Shown here: one piece after another, positions 7,584 to 15,077 of the stretch
Layout of the letters: each line of letters starts with the position of its first letter
How positions within the stretch are numbered: the first letter of the stretch is position 1
NCBI GenBank assembly: GCA_964430475.1
Contig: CAYSEQ010000014.1
Span: 1 to 19,703 of the forward strand
Source of the DNA: CAYSEQ01 sp964430475
Lineage (GTDB): Bacteria > Patescibacteriota > Microgenomatia > UBA8517
Direction: 5' to 3'
Length of the DNA: 19,703 bases
Position numbers and translations under genes: made by a program
The notes under the pieces: generated by a model
Seen by the model: the letters and a program-made list of their open reading frames with translations, nothing else
Told to the model about the DNA's origin: nothing
Database searches by the model: none

Positions 7584-8042
7584 ATGTCAAATCCTTTTAA
7601 GCCTGCAGGTAAGATTAAGGGTATACCTACCCAGGTGCAAAGATTGACAACCCAGGTTCCTTTTGAAGTATTGGAAGAAACAAAAAAAGAAGTTTTGAAA
7701 GGTAAAGACTTTAAACCATCGGATCTTGGTCCGGGCTCAACCGGGGTAGGACTTAGTCCGGAAGAAATCGCCGCAAGGAAAAAGGAGGAAGAAAAAAGAT
7801 ATAGAGAATTAAAAAGACTTCTTGATGAGGAGATAGAAAAAGCCCGTCGTGTGAGGGAGGAGCGTGAGAAAAGATATTTGGAGGAAGTGGAGGAAAAACT
7901 CCAACCTAGTGAAAAGCCTCCTGAAGCTCCACCTGTTATTTCCAGTGTTCCTTCAAGGGGGAAACCTGGCGCGAAGGTTATTCCACAATATGTTTTACAA
8001 AAGCAAGGAACGAAGGAGATGGGAAAGGCGCCCACAGGTTAG
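7584..8042 (+). CDS. Hypothetical charged protein, conserved-type C-terminus
   Basis: This 152-residue protein lacks a signal peptide or membrane segment. Residues 1-55 are polar and Pro/Gly rich. Residues 58-105 form a strongly charged predicted coiled coil (EIAARKKEEEKRYRELKRLL and on). A Pro-rich linker (about 106-130) leads to a tail ending GTKEMGKAPTG. The layout reminds me of a small Microgenomates family of unknown function (I believe DUF5660), but I cannot confirm this without a profile search. It lies 20 bases after recR and 35 bases before cysS and may be in the same transcript. An overlapping frame at 7864-8112 is a shadow. Confidence 0.7.
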   Translation: MSNPFKPAGKIKGIPTQVQRLTTQVPFEVLEETKKEVLKGKDFKPSDLGPGSTGVGLSPEEIAARKKEEEKRYRELKRLLDEEIEKARRVREEREKRYLEEVEEKLQPSEKPPEAPPVISSVPSRGKPGAKVIPQYVLQKQGTKEMGKAPTG

Positions 8043-8061
8043 GTCTAAGAAAGTAAGATTT

Positions 8062-8067
8062 TATACA
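8062..8067 (+). promoter_or_regulatory. Possible -10 element before cysS
   Basis: TATACA at 8062-8067 ends 10 bases before the cysS ATG at 8078; the -35 candidate TTAGGT (8039-8044, 17-base spacing) is weak. No Shine-Dalgarno is present. Read-through from upstream is equally possible. Confidence 0.3.
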
Positions 8068-8077
8068 TCTTCACAAT

Positions 8078-9484
8078 ATGGATATCTTTTTAACCAATAC
8101 ACTTACGCGTAAAAAGGAGAAGTTTGTCCCGATTAGTCCGCCTTTTGTTGGAATGTACTCTTGTGGACCAACCGTTTATCTTCATGCTCACATTGGACAT
8201 ATGAGAAAGTATGTTTGTGATGACATTTTAAAAAGAGTGCTTATCGTAAACGGATATTCTGTAAAACATGTGATGAATATAACCGATGTTGGGCATCTAA
8301 CCTCCGATGCAGATACTGGTGAAGATAAGGTGGAAAAAAGCGCGCAAGAGTTGGGAAAGTCCGCTTGGGAAATAGTAAAGTTTTTTACTGACCAATTTTT
8401 CGAATCAACCGATAAGTTGAACATTATAAGGCCCGATATTGTTTGTAAGGCAACGGAGCATATTAAGGAACAAATAGACTTAATCCGAAGATTGGAGGAA
8501 AAGGGCTTGACTTATAGACTTGAAGACGGGATTTATTTTGATACCTCAAAAATCAAAAACTATGGAAAGTTGGCAGGGGGAAAAGAAGGGATAATGCCGG
8601 GCGCAAGAGTTAAAGCTGAAGGTAAGAAAAATCCCACAGATTTTGCCCTTTGGAAATTTAGTCCAAAGGATGTCAAAAGGCAGATGGAATGGGATTCCCC
8701 TTGGGGAGTGGGTTTTCCAGGGTGGCATATTGAATGTTCCGCTATGAGTATGAAGTATCTGGGTGAAAGTTTTGATATTCACACCGGCGGAGTTGACCAT
8801 ATTCCCATTCACCATACAAACGAGATAGCTCAATCCGAATCCGCCACTGGAAAACCTTTTGTCCGCTATTGGATTCATTCAGAATTTTTAATTGTAGAGG
8901 GGAGGAAAATGAGCAAAAGCCTTGGGAATATTTATACGGTTTCGGATGTTGAAAAGAAAGGATATGAAGCAATGGCCCTCAGATACCTTTTTTTGACGGC
9001 ACATTATCGGGATAAATTAAATTTTACCTGGGAGGCACTGGCTTCGGCGCAAAACGCCCTAAATAACTTAAGGGAACACCTTGCTTTTGCTAAAAAGAAT
9101 TCATCAAGATTAGCTTTATCGGAAGAGAAGGCCAAAAAGCAAGAGAAGTTTTCTTCAGAGTTTATGCGTGCAGTCAACGATGACCTTGATACTCCAAAAG
9201 CTCTTTCAATTCTTTGGCAGGTTGTTAAAAGCAATATCCCCTCAGAAGATAAATACGATTTGGCAATTTTTTTTGATGAAGTATTCGGGCTTAGATTGAA
9301 AGAGGCGGTTACCGCGAAAGAAACACTTAAGATACCTAAAGATATAGAGGATTTGCTCAATGAGAGAGAAAGATTGAGAAAACAAGGTAAGTTTCAAGAA
9401 GCAGATGTGATTCGGGAAAGGATTGAGAAAAAAGGTTTTAAGGTTGAAGACACACCCGAAGGGACAAGGCTCAAGGCAATCTAA
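8078..9484 (+). CDS. cysS: Cysteinyl-tRNA synthetase
   Basis: This class I synthetase charges tRNA-Cys. The 468-residue protein has normal length. It shows the N-terminal YSCGPTVYLHAHIGH, with zinc ligand C29 and the HIGH motif at 38-41. The other zinc ligands are C220 in ECSAM and H245 and E249 in the HHTNE region; the spacings of 25 and 4 equal those of the E. coli enzyme (C209, H234, E238). The catalytic loop KMSKS is at 277-281. The C-terminal helical anticodon-binding part ends in the usual EADVIRERIEKKGFKVEDTPEGTRLK region. All catalytic elements are intact. The start at 8078 gives the expected MDIFLTNTLTRKKEKF N-terminus. Confidence 0.97.
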   Translation: MDIFLTNTLTRKKEKFVPISPPFVGMYSCGPTVYLHAHIGHMRKYVCDDILKRVLIVNGYSVKHVMNITDVGHLTSDADTGEDKVEKSAQELGKSAWEIVKFFTDQFFESTDKLNIIRPDIVCKATEHIKEQIDLIRRLEEKGLTYRLEDGIYFDTSKIKNYGKLAGGKEGIMPGARVKAEGKKNPTDFALWKFSPKDVKRQMEWDSPWGVGFPGWHIECSAMSMKYLGESFDIHTGGVDHIPIHHTNEIAQSESATGKPFVRYWIHSEFLIVEGRKMSKSLGNIYTVSDVEKKGYEAMALRYLFLTAHYRDKLNFTWEALASAQNALNNLREHLAFAKKNSSRLALSEEKAKKQEKFSSEFMRAVNDDLDTPKALSILWQVVKSNIPSEDKYDLAIFFDEVFGLRLKEAVTAKETLKIPKDIEDLLNERERLRKQGKFQEADVIRERIEKKGFKVEDTPEGTRLKAI

Positions 9485-9531
9485 GCAGAGTTCCTTCTTT
9501 AGGAAACTTATAAAGTTTAAGTTTAAAAAAC

Positions 9532-10188
9532 ATGAGTCTTTCGGCTGTAATTTTTGATCTTGATGGAACTGTTTTGTCAAACGAGGATGAGTGGGGAAAG
9601 GCTTTCGGTATGGTTCTTAAGAAGCTTGGAGCAAAAAAGGTTCCAAGTTATCCTCATGTTGGGGGCATTGGAATAGAGGAGAACTGGCCAATCTTGATTA
9701 AAAAGTTTAATTTAAAAACAACAAAAACTTACGAAGAGTTGGCTAGCGAAACAAGGTTAAATTATTCTAAGCTCTTAAAGAAAGTAAAGCTGAAAAAGGG
9801 GTTTAAAAAATTGATAAAAGACTTACGAGATTCAGGCATTAAAACCGCACTTGCGACTTCCAGTACCTGGAGTACAGTTGAAGAAGTTTTTGATAAACTC
9901 AAAATTGAAGAAGATTTTGATTTGGTAACAACTGGCGAGGAGGTATTTCACAAAAAACCCGATCCTGAAATTTTTGAGATTGTTGCGGATAAGCTTGGCG
10001 TTTCACCTAGTGAGTGCCTTGTTTTTGAGGATTCATCCGCTGGTATTGATGCAGCAAAGAAGGCTGGTATGAAGGTCATTGGGGTTTACCGAAGCAAAAA
10101 ACATAAAGAAACATTAAGAGATGCCGACTTATTAATTAAGAACTTCAACCAAATAACACCTCAAATCTTGGCTAGATTTGTTGGCTAG
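9532..10188 (+). CDS. HAD-superfamily phosphatase/phosphomutase-like hydrolase
   Basis: The 218-residue soluble protein has all four HAD motifs. Motif I is FDLDGT (8-13; nucleophile D9 and acid/base D11), motif II is the ATSS region (S110), motif III is K142 in KKPDPEIF, and motif IV is E166-D167 in VFEDSSAGIDAAKKAGM. The helical cap between motif I and II and the SSAGIDAA form place it near beta-phosphoglucomutase/phosphoglycolate-phosphatase-like enzymes. The substrate cannot be read from sequence. The ATG is preceded by an A-rich stretch and a TATAAA (9509-9514), but no good promoter or Shine-Dalgarno. Confidence 0.88.
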   Translation: MSLSAVIFDLDGTVLSNEDEWGKAFGMVLKKLGAKKVPSYPHVGGIGIEENWPILIKKFNLKTTKTYEELASETRLNYSKLLKKVKLKKGFKKLIKDLRDSGIKTALATSSTWSTVEEVFDKLKIEEDFDLVTTGEEVFHKKPDPEIFEIVADKLGVSPSECLVFEDSSAGIDAAKKAGMKVIGVYRSKKHKETLRDADLLIKNFNQITPQILARFVG

Positions 10189-10221
10189 AATCTTTTTAGA
10201 GATTAAGTGTAAAATGGTTTT

Positions 10222-11097
10222 ATGGGTAGAAGATTGTTAGTTTTTTATCTTTTGGTTTTGGTTCTAATTGGAATATTTGTTAGTATTTCTGTCCAAGGTT
10301 GGGTTTACTCACAAACCGAAACACCTCCTCAGTCTCAAATGACGAATTTTGAAGATGTTTATCGTCAATATCACCAAAGGATTGAGGAATATGAAGACCT
10401 TCACGATGAATATCTCCTGGCACGCTCTCAATATTTAAATTTCAAAACACCAACTTCCCAGGAAAAAGCTATTTCAACAACTAAAAATATGCTTCAAAAA
10501 AGAGATGAGGTTGTTGTTTGGTATTTGATGAGTCTTAAACAAAGGTTAAAGGAGGCTAAGGGAGTGGATACACAAACGGTTGAGAGACTTTCACCAAACA
10601 TCGATCAAGAAATTTCTTGGTTTTTGTCCCATAAAGAAGAAATAAATTCTTCGCTAACCTTGGAGGATTTAGTTGGCGACTCTCAGGAAGCTTATCAAGT
10701 GTTTTTGAATATTGATCCTTTAATTTACGAGGTGCTTATTTTTATTTCCCGTGGAAAGGTAATAAATTTTAGCGGTAGAACGAAGGAAATTTTCGATGAA
10801 GTCAAAAGTAAGCTTGAAGAAATAAGAATTGATACGAGGGAAGGGTATTCTTTTTCCCAAGAAAAGTTTCAAAGACTTGATAAGTGGATGCTGGATTCTC
10901 AAAACCAAATTGCAAAGTCGCAGGAAAGACTCAATGAAGTTGATGGAATAATCTTGAGTCTTTCCAAAGCGAAGAAAAGCAGGGTTGAACTTTACAATCA
11001 AGCCATTTTAATTTTGGGACAGGCCCAGCTCCACCTTAAAAATGCGAACTTCTATTTAACAGAAGTTTTAAGGGAAATTAAAACTGCCGAAAACTAG
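10222..11097 (+). CDS. Exported or membrane-anchored hypothetical protein, helical
   Basis: The 291-residue protein begins with a signal/anchor: a short basic end (MGRR) and a hydrophobic core LLVFYLLVLVLIGIFVSISV, then GWVYSQTETPPQSQ, where cleavage after about residue 31 is possible. The rest is almost wholly helical and polar, with coiled-coil-like stretches at about 45-75, 185-240 and 250-285. I recognise no family. It is the first of three tightly packed genes (1-base and 3-base gaps) for exported or single-span proteins, so it likely belongs to a surface or envelope unit. A TAAAAT at 10210-10215, six bases before the ATG, would give a leaderless transcript. Confidence 0.75.
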   Translation: MGRRLLVFYLLVLVLIGIFVSISVQGWVYSQTETPPQSQMTNFEDVYRQYHQRIEEYEDLHDEYLLARSQYLNFKTPTSQEKAISTTKNMLQKRDEVVVWYLMSLKQRLKEAKGVDTQTVERLSPNIDQEISWFLSHKEEINSSLTLEDLVGDSQEAYQVFLNIDPLIYEVLIFISRGKVINFSGRTKEIFDEVKSKLEEIRIDTREGYSFSQEKFQRLDKWMLDSQNQIAKSQERLNEVDGIILSLSKAKKSRVELYNQAILILGQAQLHLKNANFYLTEVLREIKTAEN

Positions 11098-11098
11098 T

Positions 11099-11602
11099 AT
11101 GGAAAATGAAAGTAAGCAAAATATAAAGTTAGTGAATCAGGAAGTTAGCGAGGATAGTGTGGCGCAAGATATAAAAAAATTTAAAGAATTTGGTAAAGGT
11201 GTTATTGATAAATTTGGGACAAAGCTTCCAACTTTTAAGACAAAAGTTTTTTCCTCTCTGTCTTCAATAAAATTACCAACGGAGAAGTTTAGCAGCCAAA
11301 AAGTAGTAAAAATCTTTGGAGCTTTCTTTTTAATAATTTTTGGTTTGGCGATGACTTTTAGTTTTTTAAAATTAATCAAAAATAACTTTTTGGAAAATAA
11401 AAAGACTGAGGTTGAAATTAGCATTACACCGACCCCTACACCCGTCTCGTATCAACCTTATTTGCCTTCTTTCTATGCCAAAGACACCGAGGTTTTAAAA
11501 CTTGAAGAAGATGCTAATCTTCTTGAGAAAGAAATTGTAGGATCTCAACTTGAGGAAAAACAGCTTTTGCCTCCAAACTTAGACTTTAACATAAAGTTTT
11601 AA
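11099..11602 (+). CDS. Single-span membrane protein with Thr/Pro linker
   Basis: The 167-residue protein has a polar cytoplasmic-type N-terminal region (1-65) containing several K/F-rich repeats, then one membrane span at about 66-90 (KIFGAFFLIIFGLAMTFSFL). After a short basic patch comes a Thr/Pro linker (ITPTPTPVSYQPYLPSF) and an acidic helix (about 122-155). The topology is probably N-in, C-out, because the basic residues cluster before the span. It starts one base after the preceding stop. The Thr/Pro linker resembles wall-spanning stalks. No known family is recognised. Confidence 0.72.
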   Translation: MENESKQNIKLVNQEVSEDSVAQDIKKFKEFGKGVIDKFGTKLPTFKTKVFSSLSSIKLPTEKFSSQKVVKIFGAFFLIIFGLAMTFSFLKLIKNNFLENKKTEVEISITPTPTPVSYQPYLPSFYAKDTEVLKLEEDANLLEKEIVGSQLEEKQLLPPNLDFNIKF

Positions 11603-11605
11603 AGG

Positions 11606-12259
11606 ATGAAGAAACTAGGCAAAATTTTTTTGATTTTAAATATTTCCTTTTTAAATCTTGCCGTCTTTTACTTGATTTTCTTGGTCTTTAGCATTGGAAG
11701 AAAAGAAAATAAGGATTTGATCTCTCCACCAGTTTCTTCAAGGTTTAATTTGGAAGATATAAATTTAAGTTGTCAAGAACCTTGCAAAGATTATATTGAG
11801 GAGGAAATAAAACAATTGCTTGCGACTACAGAATCTAAACTTACTTATCAACCAACAAACACCCCAGAGCCCACAAGCACAAAGACGCAGAAAAAAGCAA
11901 GCTATTTTCCCATTCCCGGAAGCGGATCAACAGTTTCTACTGACTGGACATCTGTGCCTGGAACGGATTTTTATCTAAGTAAGACTGATTTTCCTAATCT
12001 TGTCGGTGTTTTCCTTGAGGTAAATATGAGGCTTTTGAATGGCAATGGTGAGGCATATGTGAGACTCTTTGATAAAACCCATGGTATTGCTGTTGTTGGA
12101 AGCGAACTTAAAACATCAAATCAAAGTTCAACTTTTGTTTCAGGAGGACCCTTACAGCTTTGGGATGGTTTTAATAATTATGCAATCCAGATTAAATCCT
12201 TGACAGCAGACACCGCTATCTTTGAGTCAGGAAGGTTAAAAATAATCACGGAGGAGTGA
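11606..12259 (+). CDS. Membrane-anchored protein with an extracellular beta-rich domain
   Basis: The 217-residue protein has an N-terminal membrane anchor at about 8-29 (LILNISFLNLAVFYLIFLVF), then a short region with two cysteines in CQEPCKDY (a possible disulfide), a Thr/Pro linker (PTNTPEPTSTKTQ), and a compact C-terminal domain of about 120 residues. The latter is beta-rich: alternating hydrophobic strands, FLEVNMRLLNGNGEAYVRLF, AIQIKSLTADTAIFESGRL. That looks like a beta-sandwich, perhaps for binding, though I cannot name it. It is the last gene of the 10222-12259 unit. The linker/anchor architecture resembles the previous protein, suggesting that both are displayed at the cell surface. 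Confidence 0.72.
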   Translation: MKKLGKIFLILNISFLNLAVFYLIFLVFSIGRKENKDLISPPVSSRFNLEDINLSCQEPCKDYIEEEIKQLLATTESKLTYQPTNTPEPTSTKTQKKASYFPIPGSGSTVSTDWTSVPGTDFYLSKTDFPNLVGVFLEVNMRLLNGNGEAYVRLFDKTHGIAVVGSELKTSNQSSTFVSGGPLQLWDGFNNYAIQIKSLTADTAIFESGRLKIITEE

Positions 12260-12275
12260 GATTAAATATTAAATT

Positions 12276-12284
12276 TGCTAAACT
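12276..12284 (+). promoter_or_regulatory. Possible extended -10 before the 12291 gene
   Basis: TG (12276-12277), one base, then TAAACT (12279-12284) resemble an extended -10. The ATG at 12291 lies where transcription would begin, so the message would be leaderless. Confidence 0.35.
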
Positions 12285-12290
12285 ATAGGT

Positions 12291-12596
12291 ATGAGTGAAT
12301 TTGAGCTGAAATTCCTTGATACCGATCCGAGCAAGAGGAACCCTTTTGGGCTAAGTAGATCAGGGGCCCCACCAATGGTGGGTGACGAGTACGGTTTTGT
12401 TGAAATAGAACTTAAAGAGGGTCCGGGTACGCAGATGAATTTGGGACGCCATCCCGATTCTGGAAATATGATAACTGAGGGGAGTAGGAGGCAGGGAGAT
12501 TTTTACTCTGAATCAGCGGTAAGGGAAAGAGGATTAATTAGGGGTAAATTAACAAAACCTATGGAAGTTCCAGCTACCGGTTTTTCTGATAATTAA
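12291..12596 (+). CDS. Hypothetical small polar protein
   Basis: The 101-residue protein is polar and rich in Gly, Ser, Pro and charged residues, with no membrane segment, cysteine or recognisable motif. Segments such as FVEIELKEGPGTQMNLGRHP suggest a little beta structure; the rest looks disordered. It is supported as a gene by normal codon character, a plausible leaderless start, and its place 31 bases after the surface-protein unit. It converges on the minus-strand gene with only 8 bases between the two stops. The function is unknown. Confidence 0.6.
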   Translation: MSEFELKFLDTDPSKRNPFGLSRSGAPPMVGDEYGFVEIELKEGPGTQMNLGRHPDSGNMITEGSRRQGDFYSESAVRERGLIRGKLTKPMEVPATGFSDN

Positions 12597-12604
12597 AATC
12601 GGTT

Positions 12605-12955
12605 TCAAATTTTCAAATTAATTTTTTTGACGGTGAAAACTTCTTGCTTAGCCGGCTTCTTTTTCTTAACTATTAACCCAATATTGTCAATCATTGGGAA
12701 GAACTTGCGAACTTCATTTTGAAACTTCTCTGCCAATTTTCCCGAGAACCTACTATACATCCCTCTTTCGGTATTTGCGCAAAGTCTTCTTTCGTATTCA
12801 CGGATAATTTCTAAAATTTTCTCTCCCTCTTTGTTGAACTTTTCTTGGAAAAGTGTAGGTTTTAACGAATATTCATCATGAAGTTTTTTAAATTTTTCAA
12901 ACACAGGTCTATTTTCCTCAAGCATTTTAATAAAGTAAAGTTTATACTTGGTCAT
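12605..12955 (-). CDS. Hypothetical helical protein on the minus strand
   Basis: This is the only convincing minus-strand gene in the window. The 116-residue protein is mostly helical and strongly charged (ENRPVFEKFKKLHDEYSL, EGEKILEIIREYERRL, KLAEKFQNEVRKFFPMIDNIGL) with a basic tail (VKKKKPAKQEVF). I have the impression of a small conserved family common in Patescibacteria, but cannot name it. It has no membrane segment and one cysteine. It converges with the 12291 gene and diverges from the 13137 gene. I see no clear promoter in the sequence upstream of its ATG (12955). Confidence 0.7.
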   Translation of the reverse strand: MTKYKLYFIKMLEENRPVFEKFKKLHDEYSLKPTLFQEKFNKEGEKILEIIREYERRLCANTERGMYSRFSGKLAEKFQNEVRKFFPMIDNIGLIVKKKKPAKQEVFTVKKINLKI

Positions 12956-13097
12956 AAAAGAATTGGGATTTTCTTAGAAATTAGGGGTTCCTTAAAAACC
13001 TATATTTCAAAAAGATTTAGGCAAAACATTAATAACTTTAAAATAATTTAACCATAATAATCAAGATTATCATTTGAAATTTTATTTTCTTAGATTT

Positions 13098-13126
13098 TTG
13101 GTGTTATTGGGGTGCTATCGTATAAT
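13098..13126 (+). promoter_or_regulatory. Promoter of the C39-like peptidase gene
   Basis: TTGGTG (13098-13103) and a perfect TATAAT (13121-13126) are 17 bases apart. The expected start near 13133 is only about four bases before the ATG at 13137. This supports 13137 over the longer in-frame reading from 13074, whose added codons contain the promoter itself. Confidence 0.6.
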
Positions 13127-13136
13127 CCTTAAAAAA

Positions 13137-14252
13137 ATGAAAAAGAATATTTTGGTAGTTTTAATTTTAATTCTGTCTTTTTTGGGAATATCTTTAATGC
13201 TAGTGAAAAGATCTCGGAAACCGCCCCTAGAGACAAAGTTTGTTCAGGATGTATCAAAAGAAAATAATGATCAAAAAAGCGAGGTTGAAGAAGATATTTT
13301 CATTAAAAAACCTTCTTCCTATCATCTTTTAAGTATTCCAAAGCATGTTTATCAGACTTTTAATAACTGTGGACCCGCAACTTTATCAATGATTTTGTCG
13401 TATTTTGGCAAAGACATCTCGCAAAAGGAATTGGGTAGGTTGATGCGACCTTATCAAAATCCAAAAGGCGATAACGATGACAAAACAATCTTTACTTACG
13501 AATTTGTAAATTGGGCAAAAAGGTCGGGTTTAGAAGCGGAAGGAAGAGTAAATGGCGATATAGAACTTTTGAAAACTTTTATTGCCAACGAAATTCCCGT
13601 GGTAGTCAAAACATGGCTTAATACTAAAGAAGATATTGGACATTTTAGAATTGTTAAGGGATTTGATGAACAAAGGAAGGTTATTATTCAGGATGATTCT
13701 TTTTACGGCCTGGATAAAAAAATTTCTTACTATGATTTTCTGACGATTTGGCAACCCTTTAATTACGCATATATTGTTATTTATACCAAAGATCAAGAAG
13801 GAATTGTCAAAAAGATCATGCAAGATGAATGGAATGAGAAAAAAGCTTGGGAAAATGCTTTAGAGCGGGCTAGAAAAGAGAGTCTTCTTGATCCTGAAAA
13901 TATATACCCAAAGTTTAACATGGTTTCTTCCTATTATCATTTGCAAGAATTTCTATATTCAGCAAGAATCTATGAGGAAATTGAAGATAAACTTCCAAGA
14001 AGAATGCTTTGGTATCAGATTGAGCCTATTTTGGCTTACCAAGCGCTTAAAGATTTTGACCGCGTTTTTGAAATCACCGACAAGATATTAAATAACGGAA
14101 ATCGTGCATTTTCTGAATTGTATCAAATTCGCGGCGAAATTTATCTTGAGGAAAGAAAAAAGGATTTGGCAAAGAAAGAGTTTGAACTTGCCTTAAAATA
14201 CAACGAAAATTACGAACCCGCTAAAGAAAAGCTTTTAAGCATTCAAGATTAG
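13137..14252 (+). CDS. Membrane-anchored C39-like cysteine peptidase with TPR-like tail
   Basis: The 371-residue protein starts with a membrane anchor (MKKNILVVLILILSFLGISL). The catalytic domain at about 60-225 has the papain-like C39_2 pattern: VYQTFNNCGPATLSMILSYF with C78, GHFRIVKGFD with H169, and IIQDDSFYG with D186. After it, about 235-370 is helical; the end (YQIRGEIYLEERKKDLAKKE) has TPR spacing, and one or two earlier helical pairs look similar. The peptidase domain probably faces outside. C39 peptidases are best known from bacteriocin exporters, but no ABC transporter is next to it; stand-alone C39_2 proteins of unknown substrate are common. The start was chosen by the promoter at 13098-13126. 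The gene diverges from the minus-strand 12605-12955 gene. Confidence 0.82.
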   Translation: MKKNILVVLILILSFLGISLMLVKRSRKPPLETKFVQDVSKENNDQKSEVEEDIFIKKPSSYHLLSIPKHVYQTFNNCGPATLSMILSYFGKDISQKELGRLMRPYQNPKGDNDDKTIFTYEFVNWAKRSGLEAEGRVNGDIELLKTFIANEIPVVVKTWLNTKEDIGHFRIVKGFDEQRKVIIQDDSFYGLDKKISYYDFLTIWQPFNYAYIVIYTKDQEGIVKKIMQDEWNEKKAWENALERARKESLLDPENIYPKFNMVSSYYHLQEFLYSARIYEEIEDKLPRRMLWYQIEPILAYQALKDFDRVFEITDKILNNGNRAFSELYQIRGEIYLEERKKDLAKKEFELALKYNENYEPAKEKLLSIQD

Positions 14253-14260
14253 TGTTTATG

Positions 14261-14288
14261 TTGTTTTTTTAAAAAAATTGAATAAAAT
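14261..14288 (+). promoter_or_regulatory. Probable promoter of the 14296 gene
   Basis: TTGTTT (14261-14266) and TAAAAT (14283-14288) are 16 bases apart. A start at about 14295 would coincide with the ATG at 14296, giving a leaderless mRNA. This is the reason for preferring that ATG over the TTG at 14278. Confidence 0.5.
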
Positions 14289-14295
14289 TGCCTTA

Positions 14296-15024
14296 ATGCG
14301 AGAAAAGGAATTTTATTACGATTTGGGTTCTTCTTTGGAAAATAATTGGAGAAATGATGAATTAGTGGTTTTTGAGAAGAAAGGTTTTGTGGTTCACCGT
14401 AGGAACGGAGAAGACTTTCAGTCTTTGTGGTTGCCCGAAGGTTTTGAAAATGGGCGTGAAAATTTTTTATTTTATGAGTTTAATAATAAAGGAATAAAAA
14501 TCCGTTTAGAACTTTCACAGGGCGAGGGAAACATTTTTGTTAAAGCTTTGGAGGTGGGAAAAAAGGGGAGTGACGGATACTATTTTTTTTGGTTTGACCC
14601 CGAAAATCCAGAAGTAAAGGCGTTTTTTAGGCCCGAGGATAATAAAGATTCTTCATATGAGCTTTCTTGGGTGGGTGGTAAAAATCCGAATATTGACTGG
14701 CAAAATTTGCAAAAAAGTCGTACTTTTACTATGAGGGAATTGGAAAGCGGATTATTTCTTTTTAAGTCAAGGGTTATAAGAGATGGAAATTCTTTATTTG
14801 TTCAGTCATCAACTTCAGAAAGGATTGATGATTTTTCTTCTGATTCTACCTTGATTGTTAATATTTCTTTAATGTTGAGAAATGATGAACTCAGAGATTT
14901 TTTGAAAATCGCTGGAGGATTTATACGAGGGAGGGGTAATATAAACGAGATTGATTTTTGTGATTTACTGCAAAAGTTTTTTTCAAGGTTTCTTCCTTGG
15001 GAGGTTTCTAAATCTATAACTTAA
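14296..15024 (+). CDS. Hypothetical protein upstream of the sigma factor
   Basis: The 242-residue protein has no membrane segment or signal peptide. The first two thirds look beta-rich and full of aromatic residues (FVVHRRNGEDFQSLWLPEGF, DGYYFFWFDPENPEVKAFF, LSWVGGKNPNIDW). The last 60 residues are helical (LRNDELRDFLKIAGGFIRG, FCDLLQKFFSRFLPWEV). I recognise no family. It lies 53 bases before the sigma-factor gene and may be read through into it, making it a candidate partner or regulator of that sigma factor; this is inference from position only. An in-frame TTG at 14278 would add six residues. Confidence 0.7.
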   Translation: MREKEFYYDLGSSLENNWRNDELVVFEKKGFVVHRRNGEDFQSLWLPEGFENGRENFLFYEFNNKGIKIRLELSQGEGNIFVKALEVGKKGSDGYYFFWFDPENPEVKAFFRPEDNKDSSYELSWVGGKNPNIDWQNLQKSRTFTMRELESGLFLFKSRVIRDGNSLFVQSSTSERIDDFSSDSTLIVNISLMLRNDELRDFLKIAGGFIRGRGNINEIDFCDLLQKFFSRFLPWEVSKSIT

Positions 15025-15029
15025 ATCTT

Positions 15030-15058
15030 TTGATTTTTTACCTAAGGAGGTTTAAAAT
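15030..15058 (+). promoter_or_regulatory. Possible promoter of the sigma-factor gene
   Basis: TTGATT (15030-15035) and TAAAAT (15053-15058) are 17 bases apart. The start would be near 15065, inside the palindrome at 15053-15070 and 13 bases before the ATG at 15078. This transcript would lack the AAGGAGG at 15044-15050, so it competes with the idea that this sequence is used as a ribosome site. Confidence 0.4.
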
Positions 15059-15070
15059 TCTAGAATTTTA
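15044..15070 (+). promoter_or_regulatory. Shine-Dalgarno followed by an 18-bp perfect palindrome
   Basis: An ideal AAGGAGG (15044-15050) is followed at 15053-15070 by a perfect 18-bp palindrome (TAAAATTC + TA + GAATTTTA). The start codon is at 15078, 27 bases after the Shine-Dalgarno, which is too far in linear distance. If the palindrome folds as a hairpin with a CTAG loop, the remaining distance is nine bases (2 + 7), which is normal. As DNA the same palindrome overlaps the -10 candidate and could be an operator. Confidence 0.5.
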
Positions 15071-15077
15071 GCAAATT

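Noticed and set aside
7553..8035. Minus-strand open frame of 160 codons opposite the 7584 gene
   Set aside because: The plus-strand frame has a sensible charged coiled-coil composition and fits between recR and cysS; the minus frame is Ser/Phe-rich shadow sequence.
7864..8112. Plus-strand frame overlapping the 7584 gene and the cysS start
   Set aside because: It overlaps two better supported genes in another frame and has shadow-like composition.
9505..9519. AAACTT/AAGTTT inverted repeat between cysS and the HAD gene
   Set aside because: It is a short AT-only stem with a three-base loop and no T-run; likely chance in this composition.
13888..14091. Small plus-strand frame inside the C39-like gene
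   Set aside because: It is an out-of-frame reading of the TPR-like region.
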